14,229 nt of DNA from CAZRHR01 sp964599915. Its GTDB lineage: Bacteria > Bacteroidota > Bacteroidia > CAIKAF01. The notes beneath the pieces are model-generated. The model searched no databases. It saw only the letters and a program-made list of their open reading frames with translations, and was not told the DNA's origin. The stretch lies in contig CAZRHR010000066.1 in the NCBI GenBank assembly GCA_964599915.1, forward strand, positions 1 through 14,229. The letters are read 5' to 3'. This document shows positions 1 to 6,308 of this stretch, in pieces. The stretch's first letter is position 1. Every line of letters begins with the position of its first letter. A program made the translations under genes and the position numbers.

Positions 1-1
1 T

Positions 2-904
2 GGTTTGGGTGGCATTGCCCAAAGTGGGGGTGTGGCCATGTGGATGATGCTTTGTCCTTTGATTTTTTTATGGCAGCATCAACCTAAAATAGCGGGATAT
101 TGGTTCTTGGCGGTGGTGTTGGGTTGGCTATTGTTGCTTCCTGTGTTGGCTTGGATTCCGGTTTGGGATGGATATGGGGTTTGGGAAAAGCGCATTTTTT
201 TCTTTTTAAACTTAGGATTGGTGGCAGGCGTGGTCTTTTTGGTGATGGAGTATTTTGCTTTGCGGTCCATGCAATTACAGGTGGCTAGCGACCAATTGCT
301 GTTCAATCTTTTACCGGCTTCTGTAGCGGAAAAATTAAGGCGGAAAGGCCGGGTTCCGGTACGGTCTTATCCGGAGGTCACGGTTTTGTTTGCCGATTTA
401 GAGGGGTTTACGGAACTGAGTAGAAACGTCTCTGCCGGTGTGTTGGTTGCTTGGCTCGACCGACTTTTCACCCATTTGGATGCTTTGTGCGAAGTGCATG
501 GTGTTGAAAAGATTAAAACCATTGGCGATAACTACATGGTGGCCTGCGGGATTCCAACCTCTTGTCCGGATCATGCACAACGGATTTGGGATTTTTCCTT
601 GGCTGTTCATGCCTTGGCCAAAACCATGGCTATGCCGGATGGGCGACCGGTTCGTTTTCGCATGGGCATGCATAGTGGCCCTGTGATTGCCGGGGTTATT
701 GGACGCAAAAAGTTTTTGTACGACGTGTGGGGCGAAACCGTGAATTTGGCGGCCCGACTTGAACAAAACGCTACCGTGGGTGAAATCTGGATGACCCAAA
801 CCACCTTTGCGTCTATGGCGCATCCACCGGAAGCTGGCGCATGGCGTACCGTGCCATTGAAAGGGGTAGGGGAGTGTCGTGTGTGGACTTGGGGAAATGG
901 GTAA
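2..904 (+). CDS. Membrane-anchored class III adenylate cyclase, 5'-truncated by the window edge
   Basis: Predicted to make cAMP from ATP on the cytoplasmic side of the inner membrane. The frame is open to the window edge, so the true start lies upstream; numbering here begins at the TTG at 5. Two or three hydrophobic segments (about residues 12-24, 32-52 and 64-86) are followed by a class III catalytic domain (about 120-290). The two metal-binding aspartates are visible: D131 in FADLEGFT and D175 in KTIGDNYM. K171 and D240 (in YDVWG) are the residue types that select adenine, where guanylate cyclases carry Glu and Cys. The transition-state pair is N247 and R251 in VNLAAR. All catalytic positions are kept, so it should be active as a homodimer. 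The missing N-terminus could hold a sensor domain. It lies upstream of proteorhodopsin in the same direction, but a gap of over 350 bp separates them, so co-transcription is not implied. Confidence 0.9.
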   Translation, partial: GLGGIAQSGGVAMWMMLCPLIFLWQHQPKIAGYWFLAVVLGWLLLLPVLAWIPVWDGYGVWEKRIFFFLNLGLVAGVVFLVMEYFALRSMQLQVASDQLLFNLLPASVAEKLRRKGRVPVRSYPEVTVLFADLEGFTELSRNVSAGVLVAWLDRLFTHLDALCEVHGVEKIKTIGDNYMVACGIPTSCPDHAQRIWDFSLAVHALAKTMAMPDGRPVRFRMGMHSGPVIAGVIGRKKFLYDVWGETVNLAARLEQNATVGEIWMTQTTFASMAHPPEAGAWRTVPLKGVGECRVWTWGNG

Positions 905-1319
905 GAAAAAGTTTCCTTCTTTTATCTACGTTCTCCCTTTGGATTTACCCATGACCTCCTTTTCAGGGCAAAGCGTTCGAAGAATACGTGGGACAGACAG
1001 TTTAAGCAAGCCTACCCTCATCATTTTCTTCAACCTCTCCGTAATGACTTCTTGTAGGTACCTTTTAAAAAGTGAAAAGAAATCTTGGTTTTGAGGCGAA
1101 TAGGTTTGTTTGTTAGATATTGTAAAGCCTTTTTATATTCAAAATTTCCCTGCTAAAATGGCGTGAATCCCAACAATCATGCGTGTTTACAATTTTGTTC
1201 AAAAATTAACAAAAGAAAAAAGCAAGCCATATTTGTAAATAAATGTTAAAAAATTACAATAAATGAAAACCTCTTTTGGGGATGCTTGTTTAGCTTTTCA
1301 TAATCTAAACTTAAACAAA
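905..1319. other. Intergenic region and proteorhodopsin leader
   Basis: No supportable gene. The right part (about 1130-1319) is very AT-rich and should hold the rhodopsin promoter. No full Bacteroidota promoter (TTG, 17-23 bp, TAnnTTTG) is present. The nearest -7-like strings are CATATTTG at 1219-1226 and TAGCTTTT at 1291-1298, each one base off, and neither has a well-spaced -33 element. The second would leave a leader of roughly 15 nt before the ATG at 1320. A minus-strand frame is open from stop to stop at 926-1132 (68 codons), but it lacks an early start codon and shows no recognised domain. No strong terminator is seen after the cyclase gene. Confidence 0.5.
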
Positions 1320-2072
1320 ATGATTAAAACCATGCTTCTCGGAGACAGTAGCCAGGTGTTGGCTCTGCTTCAAGGTCAGTCTCTGGCCTCCTACACTGCG
1401 TTCACCTTCTTTGTAGGTACCATGGCCATGATGGCCGCCGCAGCGTTCTTCTTTTTTGAAATGCGCAATGTGGAAGAAAAATGGCGGACTTCCCTTTTGG
1501 TGTCCGGTCTTATCACTTTCATTGCAGCCGTTCACTATTACTACATGCGTGAATTTTACATGGAGACCCAGACTTCTCCTACCTTCTTCCGCTATGTAGA
1601 CTGGTTACTCACCGTGCCCTTGATGTGTGTAGAATTTTACCTCATCACCAAAAAAGCAGGTGCAAAAATCGGTTTGTTGTGGAAACTCATCGCGGCTTCT
1701 GTTATCATGTTGGTGACGGGCTATTTCGGAGAAGCTGTAGATCGTGACAACTCGGTCATGTGGGGCGTACTCAGCGGTGCCGCTTACTTCTACATTGCCT
1801 ACTTAGTATGGTTCGGCGAAGTAGCCAAATTGGCCGCTACCGCTGGTCCAAAAGTAGCACAAGCGGTTCGCATTCTAGCATGGTTTGTATTGGTAGGATG
1901 GGCTATCTATCCTGTCGGTTACATCATCGGAACCCCGGGTGGATTGTTCGGTCTTTTCGGCTCTGTTGAAAACAACCCAGTAATGGATGTGGTCTACAAC
2001 ATTGGTGACGCCATCAACAAAATTGGCTTCGGTTTGGTCATCTATGCCCTCGCTGTAAGCAAAGAATCCTAA
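1320..2072 (+). CDS. Proteorhodopsin, green-type light-driven proton pump
   Basis: Seven-helix retinal protein that exports protons across the inner membrane in light. Numbering is from the ATG at 1320 (250 aa). Helix 3 reads RYVDWLLTVPLMCVEFY, giving the proton-pump triad D94 (Schiff-base counterion and acceptor), T98 and E105 (proton donor). M102 sits at the proteorhodopsin 105 spectral-tuning position; Met or Leu there goes with green absorption, Gln with blue. H72 matches the conserved His75 partner of the counterion. K234 in the helix 7 string GDAINKIGFG is the retinal lysine, with D230 as second counterion. G149 in MWGVLSG of helix 5 aligns with bacteriorhodopsin W138 and the xanthorhodopsin fenestration glycine. 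An in-frame ATG at 1263 would add 19 polar residues that look like neither a signal nor a helix, so I prefer 1320. blh follows 50 bp downstream. Confidence 0.97.
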   Translation: MIKTMLLGDSSQVLALLQGQSLASYTAFTFFVGTMAMMAAAAFFFFEMRNVEEKWRTSLLVSGLITFIAAVHYYYMREFYMETQTSPTFFRYVDWLLTVPLMCVEFYLITKKAGAKIGLLWKLIAASVIMLVTGYFGEAVDRDNSVMWGVLSGAAYFYIAYLVWFGEVAKLAATAGPKVAQAVRILAWFVLVGWAIYPVGYIIGTPGGLFGLFGSVENNPVMDVVYNIGDAINKIGFGLVIYALAVSKES

Positions 2073-2087
2073 CCTAAACGGTAAGAA

Positions 2088-2120
2088 AGGGTCGGCATTC
2101 GTGTCGGCCCTCTTCTTTTA
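2088..2120 (+). terminator. Hairpin with TTCG loop and T-rich tail between rhodopsin and blh
   Basis: Bases 2088-2097 pair with 2102-2111 in an uninterrupted 10-bp stem: eight Watson-Crick pairs and two G-T pairs, closed by the tetraloop TTCG at 2098-2101. A pyrimidine-rich, T-rich tail (2111-2122) follows and runs into the blh ATG at 2123. This has the form of an intrinsic terminator. Because it separates two genes of one pathway in the same direction, it is more likely a partial terminator or a 3'-end stabiliser. It would keep rhodopsin mRNA abundant and blh mRNA low. The T-tract is interrupted by C and A, so termination may be inefficient. Confidence 0.6.
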
Positions 2121-2122
2121 TT

Positions 2123-2899
2123 ATGGAAAATCTACTGCTCATAGCCATTGTCCTTTTAGGTGTTCCGCACGGAGCCGCTGACCTGTGGGTAAGTCAAAAA
2201 CTACATCCCAAAGGACATCCCATTTTTGTTTTTGGTGCTTATGTTCTGGCCGCTGCGGCCTTTCTGCTTGGTTGGTGGTTTTGGCCTCAAGCCGTTTTTT
2301 TGCTCTTTTTGTTGGTGTCGGGTTGGCATTTCGCTGACACCGATTTACCCGATCAGCCTTTTTGGCGAAAAGCTTTGTATGGGGTTTGGTTGATCATGCT
2401 GCTCTTGGGTATGCATGCCGATGAATTGATGGTTTCAGCCAACGGGTTTCCCGCTTTGCCACAACTTCAAACCTCTTTCTTTTTGACGCATGCTTCTTCC
2501 TTCAGCTATTTGCTCTTTCTCTTCGGTTCGGGATACTTCCTTTCGCAAGCCCGGCAACCTAAACGTCTTTTTTTACCTTTTGCACTGTTACTTTTAGGCT
2601 TACATACGCCCTTTCTCATTCACTTTTGTCTGTATTTTCTGGGCTGGCATGCGCCGGTAGCCCTCAATCAAATTAGGACATTCATGGGCTGGACTTGGCC
2701 TAATTTTCTGGGAAAACTGCTCCCACTTTCCATTTTATCTTGGGTCATGTTTGGAACACTTGGTTTTATGGTCGATGAAGGCAGCCGACTCTTTTGGTTT
2801 TTTGGCCTGTTGGCCGCCCTCACCTTACCACATTCTTTGCTTTTTCATTGGATGACAGAACGCACCCAAGCGCCCAAAACAACAAACCAAGCGGCCTAA
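2123..2899 (+). CDS. blh: Brp/Blh-family beta-carotene 15,15'-dioxygenase
   Basis: Integral-membrane, iron-dependent oxygenase that splits beta-carotene into two retinal molecules, the chromophore for the upstream rhodopsin. It has 258 aa, slightly short for the family, with about seven hydrophobic segments. Histidine motifs typical of the family are present: GVPHGAADLW (H16), GWHFADTD (H69), the stretch with H167 and GWHAP (H176), and LPHSLLFHW near the C-terminus (H237, H242). These provide the iron ligands. The start at 2123 is the first ATG after the intergenic hairpin and begins directly with a hydrophobic helix. Rhodopsin-blh pairing is the standard arrangement in proteorhodopsin-bearing bacteria. 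No carotenoid (crt) genes are in the window, so beta-carotene must be made from genes elsewhere. Confidence 0.93.
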   Translation: MENLLLIAIVLLGVPHGAADLWVSQKLHPKGHPIFVFGAYVLAAAAFLLGWWFWPQAVFLLFLLVSGWHFADTDLPDQPFWRKALYGVWLIMLLLGMHADELMVSANGFPALPQLQTSFFLTHASSFSYLLFLFGSGYFLSQARQPKRLFLPFALLLLGLHTPFLIHFCLYFLGWHAPVALNQIRTFMGWTWPNFLGKLLPLSILSWVMFGTLGFMVDEGSRLFWFFGLLAALTLPHSLLFHWMTERTQAPKTTNQAA

Positions 2900-2935
2900 C
2901 CCGGTAAAATCCTATAGGTGCTCTATCCCCGGTTA
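2897..2935. terminator. Weak inverted repeat between convergent genes
   Basis: TAACC-CGG (2897-2904, with one extra C) can pair with CCGGTTA (2929-2935). The loop of about 24 nt contains the 8-bp palindrome CCTATAGG. The arms include both stop codons of the convergent blh and minus-strand genes. It may act as a bidirectional terminator, but there is no clear T-tract on either side and the stem is short. Confidence 0.3.
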
Positions 2936-3745
2936 GATGGTAAAAGGAAGGGTTTGTAATACCTTTCCATTGCCCAATAAACAAACGGAATAATCACCGG
3001 CCGGCATGTCATTGAGGTCTATTTTAAAAGGAAACCGATAGGTGCCCGGCGATTGTTGGGGCAACGTCATGCAGGTTCTTACCAAATCCTGCTGGGCATT
3101 CTGGATCACCAAGTGAACTTCTGCCGGTGCATGCAAGGTGTATTCGATTTTACTCGTTATCCACTGCGCCTTAGCCAGAAATGCCGGGCCATTTGGATCG
3201 TCTTGTTCCTCGTATTTCATGCGATAACCAGGCTCCTTTTTCCCGATTAAAGCGCATAGTTTGTCGATAAATTCTTTTTCACCTTCGGGAGGAANNNNNN
3301 NNNNTTGAACATCCACTTGATCAGCCCACTCACGCTGGACCAGAAAAGCCAGCATGTCTTTTAGCGGAGTGGTAGCGTCCTTATATCTTGAAAAAGTGGT
3401 CTTTGAATGAGAGCTGGAGGCATTTTTGGGTGCGTTTCCACACACGGCCTCAAGCACCACAGTTCGCTTTTCACCGGCCCTTAAAGCCACCAAACGGGGA
3501 TGAACCAATACCCTAGGTTGCACGAGGGTATCGTCAGGTAGAAAAGTGAGCCCGGCTGCAAAACTCAAGTGCAGGGGACGTTGGGTTTTATTGGTCAATT
3601 CCAATGTAATGCCATCGGAACATCTTTCTGCCTCAAAACGAATCATCTTGTTTTGGTGGGCCTTTTCAAAGGGCAGGGTCAACCTTTCTTCTTGGGCGAA
3701 AACGCTTGAAAAAACCACAGAGGCCATTAAAATGTACTTGTTCAT
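2933..3745 (-). CDS. Exported protein of unknown function with two Ig-like modules, interrupted by an assembly gap
   Basis: Not recognised as a named family. Residues 1-18 form a Sec signal peptide (hydrophobic core, then VFAQ). Residues about 38-105 look like a beta-sandwich: strand-like alternation, an LTNKTQRPL turn, PDDTLVQP, then AGEKRTVVLEAVC. Residues about 195-270 resemble the FlgD-like or T9SS C-terminal Ig fold (VHLVIQNAQQDLV, then DLNDMPAGDYSVCLLGNGK). The usual terminal lysine-rich end of sorting domains is missing. Four codons around residue 149 are unknown because of a 10-N run; the frame stays open on both sides, so I treat it as one gene, though the true gap length is unknown. 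It is the last of three minus-strand genes, 10 bp after the preceding stop, so probably co-transcribed and exported with them. Confidence 0.7.
   Translation of the reverse strand: MNKYILMASVVFSSVFAQEERLTLPFEKAHQNKMIRFEAERCSDGITLELTNKTQRPLHLSFAAGLTFLPDDTLVQPRVLVHPRLVALRAGEKRTVVLEAVCGNAPKNASSSHSKTTFSRYKDATTPLKDMLAFLVQREWADQVDVQXXXXPPEGEKEFIDKLCALIGKKEPGYRMKYEEQDDPNGPAFLAKAQWITSKIEYTLHAPAEVHLVIQNAQQDLVRTCMTLPQQSPGTYRFPFKIDLNDMPAGDYSVCLLGNGKVLQTLPFTI
3295..3304. other. Assembly gap (10 N)
   Basis: Ten consecutive N lie inside the minus-strand exported-protein gene. Ten N is a common placeholder for a gap of unknown size. The real sequence may therefore be longer, and the unbroken frame across it is partly an artefact of the placeholder length. 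Confidence 0.98.
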
Positions 3746-3755
3746 AACTTCGGTT

Positions 3756-4475
3756 TTAAGGGTGAATGGATGCAGAAAATGAAGGTTGAGGTTGGGTGTC
3801 TTTGGTGCTTTGGAAAAGTTGGGTCAACGCTTTTCGTGTAAAAAAGAGGCCCTCTTTAGAAAAGACATACCATGGTGCCTTGGTCCACTGACCTACGGTG
3901 GTCTGCATGGTTTTTTTACCAAGTGGCGTTTGAAAATCCAACTGCAATTGGGTGAGAGGCGAAAGATGATCAAGCGGCAAAACTCCTTGGGATTGAGGCG
4001 TTGTAAACTGCTCTTGAAGAATTATTTTCCCATGTCCATGCACCAGTCGATACTTAAGTAAACCATAGCCTTTGGCACAAGTAAAAGGGGTTTTCCCCGG
4101 CTTCTGCATAGGTTCCAACAGCGCGTATTTTCCGGGACTTCCGGCAGGAAAAGTAAAATAATCATGGTCTCCCAAATCCAGCACCTGTAATAGTTTTTGA
4201 TCTAACTTTTGCCAGGTTTGTTGGGCTTCATCCCATTTGCAATACATGGGTTTTTGCCGTTTTTTCTCTTTTTTTCTTTCAAAACCAATCATCCTATTGG
4301 CTTCTGCCAAAGGACTTATTTCCCAAGCCATATAAAGTTGGGCCACTTTGGTTGAATGGATTTGCGTGGTGCCCCATGCGGACACTTCTTCAAAGGAAAC
4401 CAATTGAATTCCTGCCGGAAGACTGTCTAGCATAGGAGCAGACAACGCCTGAAATAAAAGACTTGCGTACCACAT
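3756..4475 (-). CDS. Exported protein of unknown function, middle gene of a three-gene operon
   Basis: 239 aa, not recognised. The N-terminus (MWYASLLFQALSAP) is a short hydrophobic stretch ending in an ALSA-like cleavage site, so export is likely but the signal is weak. Residues 67-75 are very basic (Arg/Lys/Glu). Residues about 77-190 resemble the C-terminal half of the upstream gene's product. Both show a Lys-aromatic-Asp start, a W near ten residues later, G-x-YAL, a run of Lys and Pro, then GYG, and later an LQLD/IQLA strand followed by PLG. This suggests a shared beta-rich module. The ATG at 4475 lies 3 bp after the stop of the upstream gene, and 10 bp separate its own stop from the next gene, so the three are almost certainly one transcript. 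Function unknown; a cell-surface or periplasmic complex is a guess. Confidence 0.75.
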   Translation of the reverse strand: MWYASLLFQALSAPMLDSLPAGIQLVSFEEVSAWGTTQIHSTKVAQLYMAWEISPLAEANRMIGFERKKEKKRQKPMYCKWDEAQQTWQKLDQKLLQVLDLGDHDYFTFPAGSPGKYALLEPMQKPGKTPFTCAKGYGLLKYRLVHGHGKIILQEQFTTPQSQGVLPLDHLSPLTQLQLDFQTPLGKKTMQTTVGQWTKAPWYVFSKEGLFFTRKALTQLFQSTKDTQPQPSFSASIHP

Positions 4476-4478
4476 GAT

Positions 4479-5591
4479 TCAAGGATTTAATGGGATGATA
4501 TCGTTACGATGCAAACGAAGGGTCGCGCCTTCTTTGGATGTATTTTCTGACAAGGCATCCAACAGCCTGGGCTGGAATGTTTCGGCAGATACTAGAAATT
4601 GGCGTCCCAAAGGATCGGCGAGTTGGATGTTCCAGTCACGGGCCATGTCCAAATCTATGCCTACGATGTCCATGTGACCTTGGTCCAATGAAATGTTGGC
4701 GTTCCACACTTTATTGGGTTGGGTGGTACACCACTGGCCCGCCACAAAACCATAACCGGATGGCGCCACAAGGCCAATTCGCTGAACAGGTTTTTTTACT
4801 TTATACTGAAGTGCATACAGGCCGGAACCTTGCAAAGGTGCTGAAAGCCACGTCGCATGGTCATGCGTAATTTTCATGCTTGGTTGGAGGCCAATCCAAA
4901 CTTGGTTCTCCACATCATACTTGGCCACGGTGAGGTCTTTTTGTCGGTCATTTTGAACCAACGGAATCATGACTTTTTGGACATCGTCCAAGCGATTATC
5001 AGGAACTTCTAAGTGAAAGCGAAGCACTTGCTCCCAATAGATTTGTTGGTGGTCTATGTAGGCTGAAATACCCGTAGAATCAGGGAAAAATTTCACTTGC
5101 CACAACGGAACTGCTTTGGCTATAGCGGGAGATATCACAAAGCCCAAACCGGAGCCGTGGATGACGGTGGTATCCGGAAGTTTTACCACGGGTGGGGGTT
5201 TATAATAAGGGCAAGTCCTAATTTCTATATCCGTACAATAATTGACCGGACAAGTCATCACAAAAGTTCTAATGACCGCGCCCGGATATCCTTCCGTTTT
5301 TAAAATGTCCATCACTCCTTGGGCACGCTCATGGGCCACTTTTCCCGGTGTTTTTTTTCCTATACCATTGGTGACATAACTGATGATATCTATGCGATGC
5401 GCTCTCACCAATTTAACTAAGGCCACCTCAAAATTCTTTCGGGTTTCTGTGTCAAATTGGGTGTCTGTTCCGGGAAAATTATATTGGTAGTAGGAGTCTC
5501 TCCCTGTCATTTGACAAGGCTTGTCAGACTGAGCGACCAATCCGGTCCATGTCCAGAGGTAGAGCCAAATGGCAAAACAAGTTGTTCTCAT
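4479..5591 (-). CDS. Exported protein with OmpA-like segment, first gene of a three-gene operon
   Basis: 370 aa from the ATG at 5591; a TTG two codons upstream is also in frame, but ATG is preferred. Residues 1-20 form a signal peptide (WLYLWTWTGLVAQ). Residues about 45-115 have the beta-alpha-beta layout of an OmpA-like peptidoglycan-binding domain: a RIDIISYVTN strand, HERAQGVMDILKTEGYP as the characteristic helix with its Arg, then AVIRTFVM. The match is divergent and the usual glycine/aspartate hallmark is only partly kept. Cysteines at 26, 114, 119 and 127 could form disulfides. Residues about 222-335 carry the beta-rich module that the next gene's product also seems to contain. The gene leads a minus-strand operon of three exported proteins. 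A 9-bp inverted repeat ends one base before its ATG. Function unknown; an envelope anchor is the best guess. Confidence 0.75.
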   Translation of the reverse strand: MRTTCFAIWLYLWTWTGLVAQSDKPCQMTGRDSYYQYNFPGTDTQFDTETRKNFEVALVKLVRAHRIDIISYVTNGIGKKTPGKVAHERAQGVMDILKTEGYPGAVIRTFVMTCPVNYCTDIEIRTCPYYKPPPVVKLPDTTVIHGSGLGFVISPAIAKAVPLWQVKFFPDSTGISAYIDHQQIYWEQVLRFHLEVPDNRLDDVQKVMIPLVQNDRQKDLTVAKYDVENQVWIGLQPSMKITHDHATWLSAPLQGSGLYALQYKVKKPVQRIGLVAPSGYGFVAGQWCTTQPNKVWNANISLDQGHMDIVGIDLDMARDWNIQLADPLGRQFLVSAETFQPRLLDALSENTSKEGATLRLHRNDIIPLNP

Positions 5592-5666
5592 GGCCAAAGG
5601 TTTAGGTAAAAAGGGTAGGTTGAAAAAATAACGGAGAAAGGAAAAAAAAAAGTATGTCCTTTGGCC
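5592..5666 (-). promoter_or_regulatory. Inverted repeat abutting the start codon of the three-gene operon
   Basis: GGCCAAAGG at 5592-5600 and CCTTTGGCC at 5658-5666 are perfect 9-bp complements separated by 57 bp. In the minus-strand transcript the downstream arm ends directly before the ATG at 5591. A hairpin would therefore bury the ribosome-loading site. Alternatively the two half-sites could bind a dimeric regulator. A 10-T run lies in the loop on the transcript. By rough count, 9-bp repeats at this spacing are expected a few times by chance in 14 kb, so only the position argues for function. Confidence 0.3.
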
Positions 5667-6012
5667 TAAATTCTATTTAAGTGACTTGATAACAGATTGT
5701 TGATTTTATTTATTCACCATTTTAAATGGACGTTGGCCACAGTTATTTTGTGCAGAGCCATGGCTATTTTCTTGAGCTTCATGAAAAAAAGTGCCAAGAA
5801 TTTTTTAGGGTAAAATGAAAGCTAAAACGAAAGAATGAAAATCAATGCGCTCTCTATTCCCAAAAATGGAACGCTTTCTTGAAAAACCGAATAACGTTTA
5901 CTACCTGTTTAATTTGTCCACTGAACAACCTAATGGCCATATCCTTCTTTTTTTTGTTCTTAAGGTAAGGTTAGGGTGATGCAGAATACAATAAAATCTC
6001 ACTTTAGCGTTT
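5667..6012. other. Divergent intergenic region without a supportable gene
   Basis: AT-rich stretch between the minus-strand operon and the Kunitz gene. It should hold the operon promoter on the minus strand, but I find no good TTG/TAnnTTTG pair there; TAGAATTTA (minus strand, near 5671) is one base too long. A 13-bp palindrome, CCATTT-T-AAATGG, lies at 5717-5729. A plus-strand 44-codon frame at 5845-5979 has an ATG but no recognisable domain, and I do not call it a gene. Confidence 0.5.
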
Positions 6013-6020
6013 TAGATTTG
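6013..6020 (+). promoter_or_regulatory. Bacteroidota-type -7 promoter element of the Kunitz gene
   Basis: TAGATTTG is an exact match to the Bacteroidota sigma factor -7 consensus TAnnTTTG. It ends 20 bp before the ATG at 6041, giving a predicted leader of about 15 nt. No TTG/TTTG -33 element lies 17-23 bp upstream, so the promoter is only half matched. The position favours 6041 over the ATG at 6032 as start codon. Confidence 0.45.
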
Positions 6021-6040
6021 GTTCACTTTACATGCATACC

Positions 6041-6298
6041 ATGAAAAATCGATTTCTTTTTGGCATGTTGATTTGTTTAGGCTCAGTTTTCGCTTTAAGC
6101 TGTGGCAACAACTGCGACCCAAACCCAACCGGTACGTGCGCTGAAACACCTCCCACGAATGAGATGTGTACTGCGTATTTTACCCGATGGTTTTACAATG
6201 CCCAAACCCAAACCTGCACCCAAATAGGCTATAGTGGTTGTTCTCAAAGGGGTTTTGCTACTGAGCAGGAGTGCGAGGCATGTAAATGTCAGGAGTGA
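6041..6298 (+). CDS. Kunitz/BPTI-domain predicted lipoprotein
   Basis: 85 aa from the ATG at 6041 (an in-frame ATG at 6032 adds three residues). Residues 1-20 are a signal peptide ending in a lipobox-like ALSC, so C21 is probably lipidated; the lipobox is imperfect (Leu at -2). Residues 33-83 match the Kunitz serine-protease-inhibitor fold. C33, C43, C59, C67, C78 and C81 or C83 follow the Kunitz order. There are exactly 15 residues between cysteines 2 and 3 and 7 between 3 and 4, as in BPTI. The signature strand RWFYNAQTQTC corresponds to RYFYNAKAGLC in BPTI. The P1 position after the second cysteine is T44, not Lys/Arg, so trypsin would not be the expected target. Extra cysteines C25 and C83/C81 could form a fourth disulfide. 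Kunitz domains are chiefly animal; the likely role is inhibiting external proteases at the cell surface. It stands alone, with its own -7 element upstream. Confidence 0.85.
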   Translation: MKNRFLFGMLICLGSVFALSCGNNCDPNPTGTCAETPPTNEMCTAYFTRWFYNAQTQTCTQIGYSGCSQRGFATEQECEACKCQE

Positions 6299-6308
6299 TT
6301 TTTTTGGC

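Noticed and set aside
398..823. 141-codon minus-strand open frame inside the adenylate cyclase
   Set aside because: It lies antisense to a catalytic domain with all motifs intact; a shadow of the real gene.
926..1132. Minus-strand frame open from stop to stop (68 codons) with a protein-like composition
   Set aside because: No start codon until a Met pair near the middle, no recognised domain, and it covers AT-rich intergenic DNA also open on the other strand. Probably chance, though a decayed gene cannot be excluded.
3295..3304. Two separate genes on either side of the N run
   Set aside because: The left part has no signal peptide or start near the gap, the right part has no stop before it, and both keep one frame; one gene with a sequencing gap is simpler.
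5717..5729. Palindrome CCATTT-T-AAATGG as an operator
   Set aside because: Only 6-bp AT-rich arms, no second copy, and no promoter located near it.
5845..5979. Plus-strand 44-codon frame starting with ATG in the divergent intergenic region
   Set aside because: No signal peptide, domain, promoter element or conservation evidence; a frame of this size is expected by chance.
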